Of a stretch of 64,000 nucleotides of DNA, positions 7,716 to 16,655 are shown piece by piece. Source of the DNA: Bradyrhizobium guangdongense (GTDB lineage: Bacteria > Pseudomonadota > Alphaproteobacteria > Rhizobiales > Xanthobacteraceae). Below the pieces are notes generated by a model. That model saw nothing but the letters and a program-made list of their open reading frames with translations. It was not told the origin of the DNA and did no database searches. The translations under genes were made by a program, and so were the position numbers. The stretch's first letter is position 1, and every line of letters begins with the position of its first letter. The stretch covers positions 5,518,001 through 5,582,000 of the forward strand of contig NZ_CP030051.1 in assembly GCF_004114975.1 (NCBI RefSeq). The letters are read 5' to 3'.

Positions 7716-8092
7716 TTTGGCCCTCCGCCTTCGGACGGCGGACGCTTTGTGCGCGGTGGCCGGAGCGCGCTGCCGATCGGCGATCCCGCAGGATTGGCCG
7801 ACATCTGATTCAGCATCGCCCTGATTTCGCCGAGCTGCCCTTCGATCGACTGCAGCCGCTCGGCAATGCCGGTCATCTGCTCGCGGCTCGGCAGGTTCAT
7901 CGAGAGCAGATACTTCTCCATGAGATCGCCGAACTGCTTCTGAGCACCCGCCGCAGCGCCGCCGGCGCGGTTCATGGCCTGCGAGAACTCGGGGGTCTCC
8001 ATCGCCTTGGTGGCGAACGAGTTGAAGCCCTTCTCCATCTCGCCGACCATCTTCTGCCACAGGGCGACGGGGTCGGTGATCTTGTCGGTCAT
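7712..8092 (-). CDS. phaE: Short PhaE-like PHA synthase accessory subunit
   Basis: A 126-aa protein directly upstream of and overlapping phaC, as PhaE is in class III synthases. The sequence begins MTDKITDPVALWQKMVGEMEKGFNSFATKAMETPEF, then has SMNLPSREQMTGIAERLQSIEGQLGEIRAMLNQM, which resembles the C-terminal PhaE segment with its leucine-zipper-like helix, and ends in a Pro/Arg/Lys-rich tail. Classical PhaE proteins are about 350 aa, so this is a minimal version. Start at 8092 is supported by TGGAGGA 6 nt upstream. The symbol rests mostly on context and the C-terminal helix; a phasin-like helper is the alternative. Confidence 0.7.
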   Translation of the reverse strand: MTDKITDPVALWQKMVGEMEKGFNSFATKAMETPEFSQAMNRAGGAAAGAQKQFGDLMEKYLLSMNLPSREQMTGIAERLQSIEGQLGEIRAMLNQMSANPAGSPIGSALRPPRTKRPPSEGGGPK

Positions 8093-8204
8093 CGGCGTCC
8101 TCCAGGTCACGGGGGCTTCTTGCCCCTCTTTTGTCGCCATACCACACCGTTGCGACGGGCCGGTCAACGGCTAAGCGACAGCGCGATGTCGCCCGCACGG
8201 CTTC

Positions 8205-8218
8205 TTTGCGCCAGCAAA
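8205..8218. promoter_or_regulatory. Candidate PhaR-type operator between phaE and the divergent hydrolase
   Basis: TTTGC-gcca-GCAAA is a perfect 5-bp inverted repeat of the form TGC-N4-GCA, lying in the 169-bp divergent region 113 bp upstream of phaE and 44 bp upstream of the hydrolase start. A second inverted repeat GCGACA/TGTCGC is at 8175-8192. The link to PhaR is inferred from the TGC..GCA pattern and context only. Confidence 0.3.
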
Positions 8219-8261
8219 CCATGCGATACAATTCCGACCTGCAAGCCAAGGGAACACACCG

Positions 8262-9182
8262 GTGAACGCCTCCGCCCATCAGCCGCCCCGGACCGTCCGC
8301 GCCAACGGCATCGACATCTGCTACGAGATCTTCGGCAATGACGACGCTGAGCCGCTGCTGCTGATCATGGGCCTCGGGGCGCAGATGATCCATTGGGACG
8401 ATGCATTCTGCGAGCAGCTCGCCGCACGGGGCTTTCGCGTGATCCGTTTCGACAATCGCGATATCGGCAAGTCTAGCCATCTCACCGGCGGCAAACGCCT
8501 GACCCCGCTCGAGCTGCTGAAACTGCGCTTCCTCAAAATTCCCGTGGCCGCAACCTATAAGCTGATCGACATGGCCAAGGACACGGTGGGCCTGATGGAT
8601 GCGCTCGGCATCAAGTCGGCGCATCTGGTCGGCGCCTCCATGGGCGGCATGATCGCGCAGGAGGTGACACTGTCGTTTCCGCAGCGCGTGCGCTCGCTGA
8701 CCTCGATCATGTCGACAACGGGCAATCCGCGCGTGCCGCCGCCCACGCGTGAGGCCGCCGCCATGCTGATGGCGCCACCGCCACGCAGCAAGGAAGAGTT
8801 CATCGCCCGCTTCGGCGAGACCTGGAAGATCTTGCGCGGCGGCTCCTTCCCGGAGGAAGAAGCGCTCGATCTGGGCCGAGCCGAACGCGTCTTCGCCCGC
8901 GGGCTCAACCCGGCCGGGGTTGGCCGGCAGCTCCGCGCCGTGCTCGCCTCCGGTAGCCGGAAGGAGCGGCTGCATGGGGTCAAGATGCCGACGCTGGTGA
9001 TCCACGGCACGGTCGATCCGCTGGTCCATCCGGAGGGCGGCAAGGATACGGCAGCGTCCATTCCGGGCGCGAAGCTGCTGATGATCGAAGGCATGGGCCA
9101 TGCGCTGCCGATGCGGTTCTGGCCGGAGATCATCGGCGCCATCGACAAGCATGCGCATGGCGCTGCGGCGCAGGCCGCTTAG
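8262..9182 (+). CDS. Alpha/beta hydrolase
   Basis: Alpha/beta-fold hydrolase of 306 aa, possibly an ester or PHA-oligomer hydrolase. Seen: VRANGIDICYEIFG at the N terminus, oxyanion segment LLLIMGLGAQMIHW, RFDNRDIGKS, nucleophile elbow VGASMGGMIAQ (Ser about residue 126), Asp in VIHGTVDPLVHPEGG and His in IEGMGHALP. The start is GTG at 8262, with AAGGGA 8-9 nt upstream. It is transcribed divergently from phaE-phaC, which suggests but does not prove a link to PHA turnover. Its stop overlaps the convergent methyltransferase gene by 4 bp. Confidence 0.8.
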   Translation: MNASAHQPPRTVRANGIDICYEIFGNDDAEPLLLIMGLGAQMIHWDDAFCEQLAARGFRVIRFDNRDIGKSSHLTGGKRLTPLELLKLRFLKIPVAATYKLIDMAKDTVGLMDALGIKSAHLVGASMGGMIAQEVTLSFPQRVRSLTSIMSTTGNPRVPPPTREAAAMLMAPPPRSKEEFIARFGETWKILRGGSFPEEEALDLGRAERVFARGLNPAGVGRQLRAVLASGSRKERLHGVKMPTLVIHGTVDPLVHPEGGKDTAASIPGAKLLMIEGMGHALPMRFWPEIIGAIDKHAHGAAAQAA

Positions 9183-9853
9183 GCTTTCTTCGCGATCCAG
9201 ATCACGTGACGTGCGCCGCCGCCTCTGCCGGTGGCGCGGACATTGACCTCGTTGACATCGAAGCCGGCGCGGCCGAGACGCTTGGTGAAAGCGGGGTTCG
9301 GTCCCGACGACCAGACGGCCAGCACGCCGCCCGGGCGCAACGCCACCTTGGCCGCTGTCAATCCGCCCGCACTGTAGAGCGCGTCATTGCCCTTCCGGGT
9401 CAGTCCTTCCGGCCCGTTGTCAACGTCGAGCAGAATGGCGTCGAACGCCGAGTTCTTCGTGCGGATGATTTCGCCGACATCGATTTCGCGGATGCTCACC
9501 CTGGCATCGTCCAGGCTGTCGCCGAACACCTCCGCCATCGGGCCGCGCGCCCAGGCGACTACCGCCGGCACCAGCTCGGAGACCACGATCTTCGCCTTGC
9601 TTCCCAGCACGGCCAGCGCCGCACGCAGCGTAAAGCCCATCCCGAGGCCACCGATCAGGACGACGGGCTTTGCGACCTTCTCGATCTGCTTCGCCGCAAG
9701 GGTTGCCAGCGCGGCTTCCGAGCCCGACAGGCGGTTGTTCATCAGCTCGTTGGTGCCGAGCTTGATGGAAAACTCCTTGCCGCGCCGCATCAGGCGGAGC
9801 TCTTCGTCGGAGCCGGGGATTTTTGCGGTGTCAAGCTTTTCCCAGGGAATCAT
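9179..9853 (-). CDS. Spermidine synthase-like class I methyltransferase
   Basis: A 224-aa Rossmann-fold protein. The SAM/decarboxy-SAM binding loop is VVLIGGLGMGFTLRAAL, followed by the acidic strand end VSELVPAVVAW (Glu), and later ILLDVDNGPEGL. These match the spermidine-synthase-like subgroup of SAM-binding proteins rather than a true polyamine synthase, for which the aminopropyl acceptor motif is not evident. The start lies 30 bp after the CYP102 stop on the same strand, so it may be co-transcribed. Substrate unknown. Confidence 0.7.
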   Translation of the reverse strand: MIPWEKLDTAKIPGSDEELRLMRRGKEFSIKLGTNELMNNRLSGSEAALATLAAKQIEKVAKPVVLIGGLGMGFTLRAALAVLGSKAKIVVSELVPAVVAWARGPMAEVFGDSLDDARVSIREIDVGEIIRTKNSAFDAILLDVDNGPEGLTRKGNDALYSAGGLTAAKVALRPGGVLAVWSSGPNPAFTKRLGRAGFDVNEVNVRATGRGGGARHVIWIAKKA

Positions 9854-9883
9854 GGGAGTGCTTTAGCACGATCCGACGAACAA

Positions 9884-12800
9884 TCACCCTCCCGCCCAGA
9901 CATCCAGCACATAGCGGTTCTTCGTACCCATATCTTCGATCCAGCGCGCGCCCGCGGCCGCATCGCTGCCGCTCTTTTCGCGATAGATCGCGACGAGCGC
10001 GGCCTTCACATCGGGCTCCATCCTGCTGCCGTCGCCGCAGACATAAATGATCGCGCCCCGTTCGATCAGCGGCCAGACCTTGTTCTTTTGCGCAGCGAGG
10101 ACGTGCTGAACATAGGTCTTAGGGCCGTCCGCGCGCGAGAACGCGGTGAAGAGCTCGGTGATGCCGCTTTCGGCGAGTGCCTTCAGCTCATCCGCATAAA
10201 GAAAATCCTGGTCGGGATGGCGACAGCCGAAAAACAGCATGGACGGTCCGAGGCTGGCGCCCTTCGCCTTGCGCGCGGCACGCTCCTGGAGGAAGCCGCG
10301 AAACGGCGCGAGACCGGTGCCCGGACCGATCATGATAACAGGTACGGAGGGATCGTCCGGCAGCCGGAAGCCAGCCTTGGTTTCGCGCACGGTGGCGTAG
10401 ATCGTATCCCCGGCCCGCCGGTTGGCCAGATAGTTCGAACAGATGCCTTTGTAGATGCCGCGTCCAGAAGCGGCCGGCCCTTCGACCACGCCGACCGTGA
10501 CGCTGCAGCGCGCTGGATCCACCGACGGCGAGGACGAGATCGAGTAATAGCGCGGCGCCAGTAGCGAGAGCATTTCCAGATAGGCATGGAACGGCAATTC
10601 GCAGGCCGGGTATTCGAGCAGAAGATCGAACACCGATTTGCGCCTCGCCAGAATCTCGCTGCGATAGCGCTCCAGCGGCTCGGCTTCTTCGCCGACAAAG
10701 GCCAAAAGCTTCGGCTTGGTAACCGGGCAGCGGGTGTGCTCGGCCATGATCTGGATCTGCTTGCGCGTCGCCACCTGCTGCAGCTCAACAAACTCGCTGA
10801 GCAGGCGTCCGACCGAGACGGCCTCGCCGACCGGCAATTGCGCGCGACGGCCCTCGGCAACTTGCAGCCGGATCTGATCAGCCGGCAGGAAGCCGAAGCG
10901 GCGGGCGACGGAATCCACCAGCCTCGGATCGTTGCGCGGAACGACGCTGAGGTGATCGCCGACGCGATAGCTGACGCTCGTCGGCAGCTGCACCTCGATG
11001 TGGCGCGTCGAGCGCTCCGACGGATTGGTCCCGCTCTTGTTCTGAAGCTCGTCATTGGCCAGCACCTTCATCGCCACAGCACCGCCCTGAGCGACGATGG
11101 TATTGACGGCAGTCACCGCGACCGGCTCGATTGCGTAGAGCGGATCGTCCTCGGCGGTGCGGGTGAAATTCCAGTCGATGCCGAACTCCTTGGTGGCGAC
11201 CTGCGCGGCCGCCGGGAACCACTTCTGGAACTGGCCGTCGAGATCGCTGCGCGCATCGCCCTCGCCGCGCGGATAGACTGCGCGCGCGCCGTGCTTCGAC
11301 AGCTGCTCATCGATGAAGCGCGGCACCGATTGATAGGTCGCAGCCCAATCGCTGTTGCCGCAGCCGAATACGGCGTAGCGCACGTTGGCGAAGGCGTCCC
11401 CAGGCAAATCACCGCCGAGCCATTTCACGAACTGCGTCGCGTTGTCAGGCGGCGCACCGTTGTAGGAGGCGCAGATGATGAGGACGCCCCCCTGTTGCGG
11501 TAGCTTGCCGACGTACTCGTCGAGCGACCCGAGATGCACGGCAAAGCCATTGATCTCGGCGAGGTCGGCCATACGCGTCGCGAGTTCCTCGGCCGTACCG
11601 AGGTTGGAGCCGTAAAGCACCAGCATCGGGGTGTTGTGGCCCGGCCGCGTGGCCGGCTGGCGCGGCGCCGTCGGCGTCGAAGCTGCAGCCGCGACAGGCC
11701 CGCCATAAGCACCGCGCTCGCGGTCGGCGCGCGGACGCACCTTGATCTTGAAGCCTTCCGGCTTCATCGTCAGCGTTTCCTTCAGGTGCAACTGGTAGCG
11801 CTGGTGGTCGATCAGCTTGAAGCGCTGAAGGATCATGCCGAGCGCGAGCGCCGCCTCGTGCATGGCAAAGCCGCGGCCGATGCAGGCGCGCTGGCCATTC
11901 CCGAACGGCTTCCAGGCATTGATCGGCCGCTTGGCCTCGGCTTCCTTGCTGAAGTTCTCGGGATCGAACGCATCGGGATTGGGCCCCCAGACACTGGGAT
12001 CGCGATGCAGCGCGGTCACCAGGATCGTGGTGAAGGTGCCCTTCCGGAGCTTGTACTTGCCGCCCCCGATGGTCTCGTCGTTCAGCGGCGAGATGCCATA
12101 GGCCGGCGCCGGCGGCCACAGCCGCAGCGCCTCCTTCAGGATCTGTGTGATGTAGGTGAGCTGTGTCACCTGCTGATAGGTCGGCTTGGCATTGACGTCG
12201 GGGCCGAAGACGCGGTCGACCTCGTCATACGCCTTCTTGAGAATGTCGGGATGCTTCAGCAGTGCATAGAGCGTGTACGACAAAAGGCCGCTGGTGGTCT
12301 CGTGCCCCGCGATCAGGAAGGTATTGATCTGGTAGCGAATGTTGACGTCGTCGAGCTGCTCGCCCGTGGAGCGGTCGACGCCGGTCATCATCGCCGCGAG
12401 CATGTCCTTCTTGTCGTCGATGCCTTCGGCGCTCTTCCGGCGCTCGGCGATGATCTCGTCGACCATCTTGTTCATGAAGGCGACGTCCTCGCCCAGCGTC
12501 TTGCGCCGCTTCTGCATCCAGAGCTGCTCGAACGGCAGGCCGCGCGTCATCATGATGGTTTCGAGCGAGCGCACCAGCGACTCGACGAAGGGATGATAGT
12601 CGCGCCGGTAGAACGAATTGAAGCGGTAGTCGAAGCCGCACAGGCCGATCGTATCCAGCGTCAGCGCGGTCATATCGTGGACGACGTCGATCTCGTCATC
12701 GGCGTTCAGGCGCTCCCATTTCTGGACGAGCTGCTCGGCGACATCGACCATGCTCGGATGATAGGATTGCATGGCGCGGTTGCCGAAGGGCTGCAGCAGG

Positions 12801-13120
12801 ATGTTGTGCGCCTTGCTCCAGTTCGGCTCGTTGGTATCAGCAGTGAACAGCCCGTCACCACCGACCGCGCGCACCCGCCGCAGCGCGCCGCGCACCGTCT
12901 TGTCGAAACGCTTCTCGTCGGAGAGCTCGTCGACCAGATCATGGCCGGAGACGACAACAATCGGCGAGCCCATCATATCGAGCCAGAAGATCGGACCTAG
13001 CTCCTTCGCAAGCCGCGTTAGATGCTGCACCGGCGCGGCCGAGTCCAGCGACAGCATGTTGCCGACCACTGGCTTGGTCGGCGGATGCGGAATCGGATCC
13101 AGACGGTTCTTCGATGACAT
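9884..13120 (-). CDS. Self-sufficient cytochrome P450/NADPH-P450 reductase (CYP102 family, BM3-like)
   Basis: A 1078-aa natural fusion that should hydroxylate or epoxidise fatty acids without separate redox partners. Residues 1-475 are the P450: FTADTNEPNWSKAHNILL, with Phe92 equal to the BM3 active-site Phe87, I-helix AGHETTSG (271-278), ExxR in KEALR (329-333) and heme loop PFGNGQRACIG with Cys413. A linker rich in Ala/Thr/Pro leads to the FMN domain (LVLYGSNLGTAEELA, about 500) and then FAD/NADPH domains (RYYSISSSP, GPGTGLAPFRGF, YVCGDGSRM, and C-terminal DVWAG). Shine-Dalgarno GGGGGAAG precedes the ATG. An epoxide hydrolase lies 118 bp upstream on the same strand. Confidence 0.95.
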   Translation of the reverse strand: MSSKNRLDPIPHPPTKPVVGNMLSLDSAAPVQHLTRLAKELGPIFWLDMMGSPIVVVSGHDLVDELSDEKRFDKTVRGALRRVRAVGGDGLFTADTNEPNWSKAHNILLQPFGNRAMQSYHPSMVDVAEQLVQKWERLNADDEIDVVHDMTALTLDTIGLCGFDYRFNSFYRRDYHPFVESLVRSLETIMMTRGLPFEQLWMQKRRKTLGEDVAFMNKMVDEIIAERRKSAEGIDDKKDMLAAMMTGVDRSTGEQLDDVNIRYQINTFLIAGHETTSGLLSYTLYALLKHPDILKKAYDEVDRVFGPDVNAKPTYQQVTQLTYITQILKEALRLWPPAPAYGISPLNDETIGGGKYKLRKGTFTTILVTALHRDPSVWGPNPDAFDPENFSKEAEAKRPINAWKPFGNGQRACIGRGFAMHEAALALGMILQRFKLIDHQRYQLHLKETLTMKPEGFKIKVRPRADRERGAYGGPVAAAASTPTAPRQPATRPGHNTPMLVLYGSNLGTAEELATRMADLAEINGFAVHLGSLDEYVGKLPQQGGVLIICASYNGAPPDNATQFVKWLGGDLPGDAFANVRYAVFGCGNSDWAATYQSVPRFIDEQLSKHGARAVYPRGEGDARSDLDGQFQKWFPAAAQVATKEFGIDWNFTRTAEDDPLYAIEPVAVTAVNTIVAQGGAVAMKVLANDELQNKSGTNPSERSTRHIEVQLPTSVSYRVGDHLSVVPRNDPRLVDSVARRFGFLPADQIRLQVAEGRRAQLPVGEAVSVGRLLSEFVELQQVATRKQIQIMAEHTRCPVTKPKLLAFVGEEAEPLERYRSEILARRKSVFDLLLEYPACELPFHAYLEMLSLLAPRYYSISSSPSVDPARCSVTVGVVEGPAASGRGIYKGICSNYLANRRAGDTIYATVRETKAGFRLPDDPSVPVIMIGPGTGLAPFRGFLQERAARKAKGASLGPSMLFFGCRHPDQDFLYADELKALAESGITELFTAFSRADGPKTYVQHVLAAQKNKVWPLIERGAIIYVCGDGSRMEPDVKAALVAIYREKSGSDAAAGARWIEDMGTKNRYVLDVWAGG

Positions 13121-13145
13121 TAAAAGTGCTTCCCCCTCATATCCC

Positions 13146-13232
13146 CGTCATTGCGAGGAGCCCTTGCGACGAAGCAATCCAGACGACCTCTGCGGAAAGA
13201 TACCTGGATTGCTTCGCTTCGCTCGCAATGAC
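13146..13232. repeat. Palindromic intergenic repeat, family I copy 2
   Basis: Ends CGTCATTGCGAG (13146-13157) and CTCGCAATGAC (13222-13232), with GAAGCAATCC and GGATTGCTTC as inner arms. It fills almost the whole gap between the epoxide hydrolase and CYP102 genes, so a read-through transcript would contain its hairpin. Confidence 0.85.
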
Positions 13233-13237
13233 AAGTG

Positions 13238-14233
13238 CTAACCAAACCGCCTCTTACGCCATTCGATCAAGACGGCGCTGACCTCTTCCGGCTTCTCCTG
13301 CTGCGTCCAATGGCCACTGTCTTTCACCAGGTACTTCTCGAGATCAGCCACCAGTCTCTCCATGCCGTCGGCCGCGGACGGCGGCAGCACGGCGTCGTTC
13401 TCGGCCATGATCATCAGCGACGGCACGCTGATGTGGTGGTCCAATCCTTTCGAGCGTTCCCAATTGCGGGTGAAATTGCGGTACCAGTTGATCCCGCCGG
13501 TGAAACCAGTCCTCGTAAAGGTATCGACAAACACCTTCTTCTCGTCGGCCGACAGGATCGGCGTGCGCGGGTCGAGCTTGGCGTCATAGGCCGCCACCAT
13601 CTGCGGGAATGCCAGGTTGGTCTTGGACGAGGCGCCGACGCCCGCGATCGGCGCCTCCTCTGATTTCACCGCCGGCCGCGGCAGCGGCTTGCGCATGAAG
13701 GCATCAAAGGTCTGCTCGACGCGACCGCCAAAAATCTTGTCCGGCTCGCGCGCGGGATCCTGGAACTGGACGATATACATCTGGTCGCCGAAGCGCTGGC
13801 GAAACAGCGCAATCGGATCCACCGGCGCGCGATCCCAATGCGGCGTGTTGACACCAACGACACCGGCAACTCGCGTCGGATGCCGCAACGGCATTTGCCA
13901 GACGACGAAGCCGCCCCAATCATGGCCGACGAAGATCGCCTTCTCGATGTTGAGATGGTCGAGCAGCCCGACGAGATCGCCCGTCAAATGCTCCATGTCA
14001 TAGGCCTCGACCGGTTCAGGCCGGTCGGTCGTGCCATAGCCGCGCTGGTCCGGCGCGATCACGCGGATGCCCGCCTCGCTCAGCGCTTTGATCTGGTGGC
14101 GCCAGGAGAAGGCGAGCTCGGGCCAGCCATGGCACAGCACGACCGGCGGCTTGTCCGTGATCGGGCCCGCTTCGTAATAGCCCATGCGGATTCCGTTCGT
14201 CGTCGCGAACTGAAGCGGCGGCATTTCAACCAT
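13238..14233 (-). CDS. Epoxide hydrolase (alpha/beta hydrolase)
   Basis: Hydrolyses epoxides to diols. The 331-aa sequence has the signature oxyanion motif HGWPE (residues 35-39), PDQRGYGTTDRP, nucleophile Asp105 in GHDWGG instead of the Ser of esterases, a lid with conserved Tyr region INWYRNFTRNWE, and the catalytic His in KDSGHWTQQEKPEEV near residue 305. These features separate it from haloalkane dehalogenases and esterases. It starts 23 bp after the WS/DGAT stop, so it can belong to that operon, and it is followed by CYP102, an obvious epoxide source. Natural substrate unknown. Confidence 0.88.
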   Translation of the reverse strand: MVEMPPLQFATTNGIRMGYYEAGPITDKPPVVLCHGWPELAFSWRHQIKALSEAGIRVIAPDQRGYGTTDRPEPVEAYDMEHLTGDLVGLLDHLNIEKAIFVGHDWGGFVVWQMPLRHPTRVAGVVGVNTPHWDRAPVDPIALFRQRFGDQMYIVQFQDPAREPDKIFGGRVEQTFDAFMRKPLPRPAVKSEEAPIAGVGASSKTNLAFPQMVAAYDAKLDPRTPILSADEKKVFVDTFTRTGFTGGINWYRNFTRNWERSKGLDHHISVPSLMIMAENDAVLPPSAADGMERLVADLEKYLVKDSGHWTQQEKPEEVSAVLIEWRKRRFG

Positions 14234-14256
14234 TGTGAGGATCCTGACAAAGCTTG

Positions 14257-15807
14257 CTATTCAGCCGCGCCCTTGATGTCCGTCGCCGGCGGTGCATAGG
14301 CGGCTTCGAGCGCAGCAAATTCCTCCGGCAGCATGTCGCACATCACCTGCACATGCGGAATGATGTTGGCGCCGACGATGAAGCCGAAATCGAGCTGGTC
14401 GCGGTAGCTCTGAACCGTGATGTTGAGTGCCTGCCCGTGGGTCGAGATCGACACCGGGAAGATGTGCAAGAGCTCGGCACCGGCCGCGTACAGCGTCTGC
14501 CGCGGCCCCGGCACGTTGGACACCGTGATGTTCGCCGCGGGCGGCAGCACGTCCGACAGGTTGGAGCGGCTGTAGAGCAGCGCCAGGATCTGCACCATGA
14601 TCGGCGCGCCCAGCATCGAGATGTTGGAAACCTGAGGCATCAAGGCGCGAAGCGGATGCGACATCTCCTTGGATTTGGTCGATTGCGCGATGATGGCCTC
14701 CAGCCGCGCCTTGGGATCCTCGACATTGGTGGCGATCGAGCAGATCATGCCGAACACCTGGTTGTTGGCCTCGGTGTTTCCCTCCTCGCGCAACGAGATG
14801 GGCACGGCGGCGGTCAGGGATTTCGCCGGCAGCGTGCCGTATTGCTGAAGATAGCGGCGGACGACGCCCGAGGCGAGCGCCAGCACGACGTCGTTGAGCT
14901 TGCCGCCGGCCTGCTTGGCCAGCGCCTTGGCCCGCGACAGCGAGATCGACACGCCGGCAAAGCTCCGCTCCGACGAAATCGTCTTGTTGAGCATGGTCGG
15001 CGGCGACACCATGCTGGCGAGGCTCTCGCGCGATTTGGGATCGGCGATCTTGCCGAGCACGTCGGACACGCTCTTGAGCACGGTCGGGATATTGCCGGCA
15101 AAGCGCACCGCGCTCTCGATCTGGTACATCGCGTTGTCGAACAGGATCGAGCCGATGTCGCTCTTGCCGGTGCGCGGCAGTTGCAAGTTCTTCGCGGCCG
15201 TCGACGCATCGAGCGGCTGGCTGAACAGCTGCTGATAGGAATCGAGCAGGTTTGCCGCGATGTCGCGCGGCTCCTGGCCGGGCTTGGCTCCCGCCGTCGG
15301 CGGCTCGACCTTCCGCGGGATCGGCGAGATATCGTAGATCATGTTGGTCAGCGCCGCGCCTGCGCCGCCATCGATAGCGGCGTGGTGCATCTTGGAATAG
15401 AGCCCAACCTCGTTGTCCTTCATGCCCTCGAACACGTAGAACTCCCACAGCGGGCGGGCGCGGTTCAGGAGTTTTGCGTGCATCCAGCCGACGATGCGCT
15501 CGAGCGTTGCGCGGTCGCGCGGCTGCGGCAGGCTGGCGCGGAAGATGTGACGGTCGATGTCGAACTGGTCGTCCTCAACCCAGGTTGGATGATCAATATC
15601 AAGTGGCGCTTTCTCCAGGCGCGCCTTGAGGATCGGCGCGATATGCAGCCGTGAGACGATCATCGCCTTGAAGTCTTCGAAGAAGTCGCCCTTGTAATCG
15701 TCGGGCAGGCGAAAGATCGCCATGCTGCCGACATGCATCGGCATCTCAGGCGTTTCCAGATACAAAAACGATGCGTCCAGCGACGACAGCTTCTTACCGT
15801 CAGCCAT
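14257..15807 (-). CDS. Wax ester synthase/diacylglycerol acyltransferase (WS/DGAT)
   Basis: Acyl-CoA-dependent O-acyltransferase making wax esters and/or triacylglycerol at the membrane or lipid-droplet surface. The 516-aa protein opens with the family N terminus LSSLDASFLYLETPEMPMHVG, and has the catalytic HHxxxDG as residues 141-147 (HHAAIDG). Later blocks NDVVLALASGVVRRYLQ, PISLREEG, NNQVFGM and VSNVPGPRQTLYAAGAELL are all characteristic. ATG at 15807 has GGGAGGGAAC upstream. Its first 148 bp overlap the 3' end of the upstream hydrolase in another frame. Confidence 0.93.
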   Translation of the reverse strand: MADGKKLSSLDASFLYLETPEMPMHVGSMAIFRLPDDYKGDFFEDFKAMIVSRLHIAPILKARLEKAPLDIDHPTWVEDDQFDIDRHIFRASLPQPRDRATLERIVGWMHAKLLNRARPLWEFYVFEGMKDNEVGLYSKMHHAAIDGGAGAALTNMIYDISPIPRKVEPPTAGAKPGQEPRDIAANLLDSYQQLFSQPLDASTAAKNLQLPRTGKSDIGSILFDNAMYQIESAVRFAGNIPTVLKSVSDVLGKIADPKSRESLASMVSPPTMLNKTISSERSFAGVSISLSRAKALAKQAGGKLNDVVLALASGVVRRYLQQYGTLPAKSLTAAVPISLREEGNTEANNQVFGMICSIATNVEDPKARLEAIIAQSTKSKEMSHPLRALMPQVSNISMLGAPIMVQILALLYSRSNLSDVLPPAANITVSNVPGPRQTLYAAGAELLHIFPVSISTHGQALNITVQSYRDQLDFGFIVGANIIPHVQVMCDMLPEEFAALEAAYAPPATDIKGAAE

Positions 15808-16655
15808 AGTTCCCTCCCGAAGAATTTGACGGGCGCTCTTGGACGGCGCTTCTCGTCAGACCGATACTGCCCGCTCTGGCGGGGCATATGCAATGGCAAA
15901 CGGGCCTGACCGGTCAAACGCCAGAACTCTCCCTCCGGTTGGGCCAGTCGATCCGCCACGGCCCACAACGCTGCGGGGTTGACGCCGAGCCCGACATGGC
16001 TCGCGAAGTACACCTCGATGTTCTCCGCACGGCCCGACGGGTGCAGCAGGCAGGTCCGCCAGTTCACGACACCGTCGCCGCGCGAATAGATCGAGGTCGC
16101 CGGCACCGGAAGTTCGCCGGCGATCGCCTCGCGCGCTTCCGCGAAATCCTCGACCCGCTCGCCCGACACCGCCTCGTACAGTGCCGTCGCATTGGTTGCC
16201 TTCACGTCGCTGGCAAAGGGACTGCCGAGCGTGACGACATAGCGAACCATCTCGGGCGCCTGAAGCGCGAGATCGCGGGCGTAAACGCCGCCGAGACTCC
16301 ATCCGACCAGACTGACTTTTCGCCCGCTTGCGCCGTGGATTTCAGCGAGGCGCGCGCGCAGGCCTTCGCGCATTCGCGCCAGACCGCCGAGATTGCGGCC
16401 CATCCGCCAGGCATGGGTCTCATAGCCGAGCTCGCCGAGATAGCGCCGCATCGGCGCCATCGAGAGATCGCTGGCGAGAAATCCAGGCAGCGCCAGCACC
16501 GGATGGCCGTCGCCCCTGGGTGCGCGCATCAGGAGCGGCGATAGCAGGAGGCTGGCGTTGAATTCGAACAGAGCGCGTGCTTCCGCGAGCAACAGGCCGA
16601 GGGCCGGCGGACGAAGCCGACCCGAGCCCGGCGCCCCGTCGCGCGCATCAGGCAT
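15660..16655 (-). CDS. Alpha/beta hydrolase upstream of WS/DGAT, with out-of-frame 3' overlap
   Basis: Serine esterase/lipase-like protein with elbow VGWSLGGVYARDLA, LGSPFASDVKATN and SHVGLGVNPAALWAVADRLAQPEGEF, clearly paralogous to the protein at 2930-3700 (shared VGWSLGG..YAR, VTLGSPFA, AVADRLAQ). The paralogue ends about 20 residues after this last block, but here the frame continues for about 60 more residues, the last 49 codons lying inside WS/DGAT in a different frame. That tail is Arg/Cys/Trp-rich and looks like read-through of a lost stop. The start codon overlaps the stop of the DUF6489-type gene (TAATG). Probably processes or supplies the acyl chain or alcohol for WS/DGAT. Confidence 0.78.
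   Translation of the reverse strand: MPDARDGAPGSGRLRPPALGLLLAEARALFEFNASLLLSPLLMRAPRGDGHPVLALPGFLASDLSMAPMRRYLGELGYETHAWRMGRNLGGLARMREGLRARLAEIHGASGRKVSLVGWSLGGVYARDLALQAPEMVRYVVTLGSPFASDVKATNATALYEAVSGERVEDFAEAREAIAGELPVPATSIYSRGDGVVNWRTCLLHPSGRAENIEVYFASHVGLGVNPAALWAVADRLAQPEGEFWRLTGQARLPLHMPRQSGQYRSDEKRRPRAPVKFFGRELWLTVRSCRRWTHRFCIWKRLRCRCMSAAWRSFACPTITRATSSKTSRR

Noticed and set aside
7716..9158. N-terminal extension of phaC to more than 800 residues
   Set aside because: The extra frame is antisense to the alpha/beta hydrolase and out of frame with phaE. Class III PhaC starts at 7715 with the normal triad spacing.
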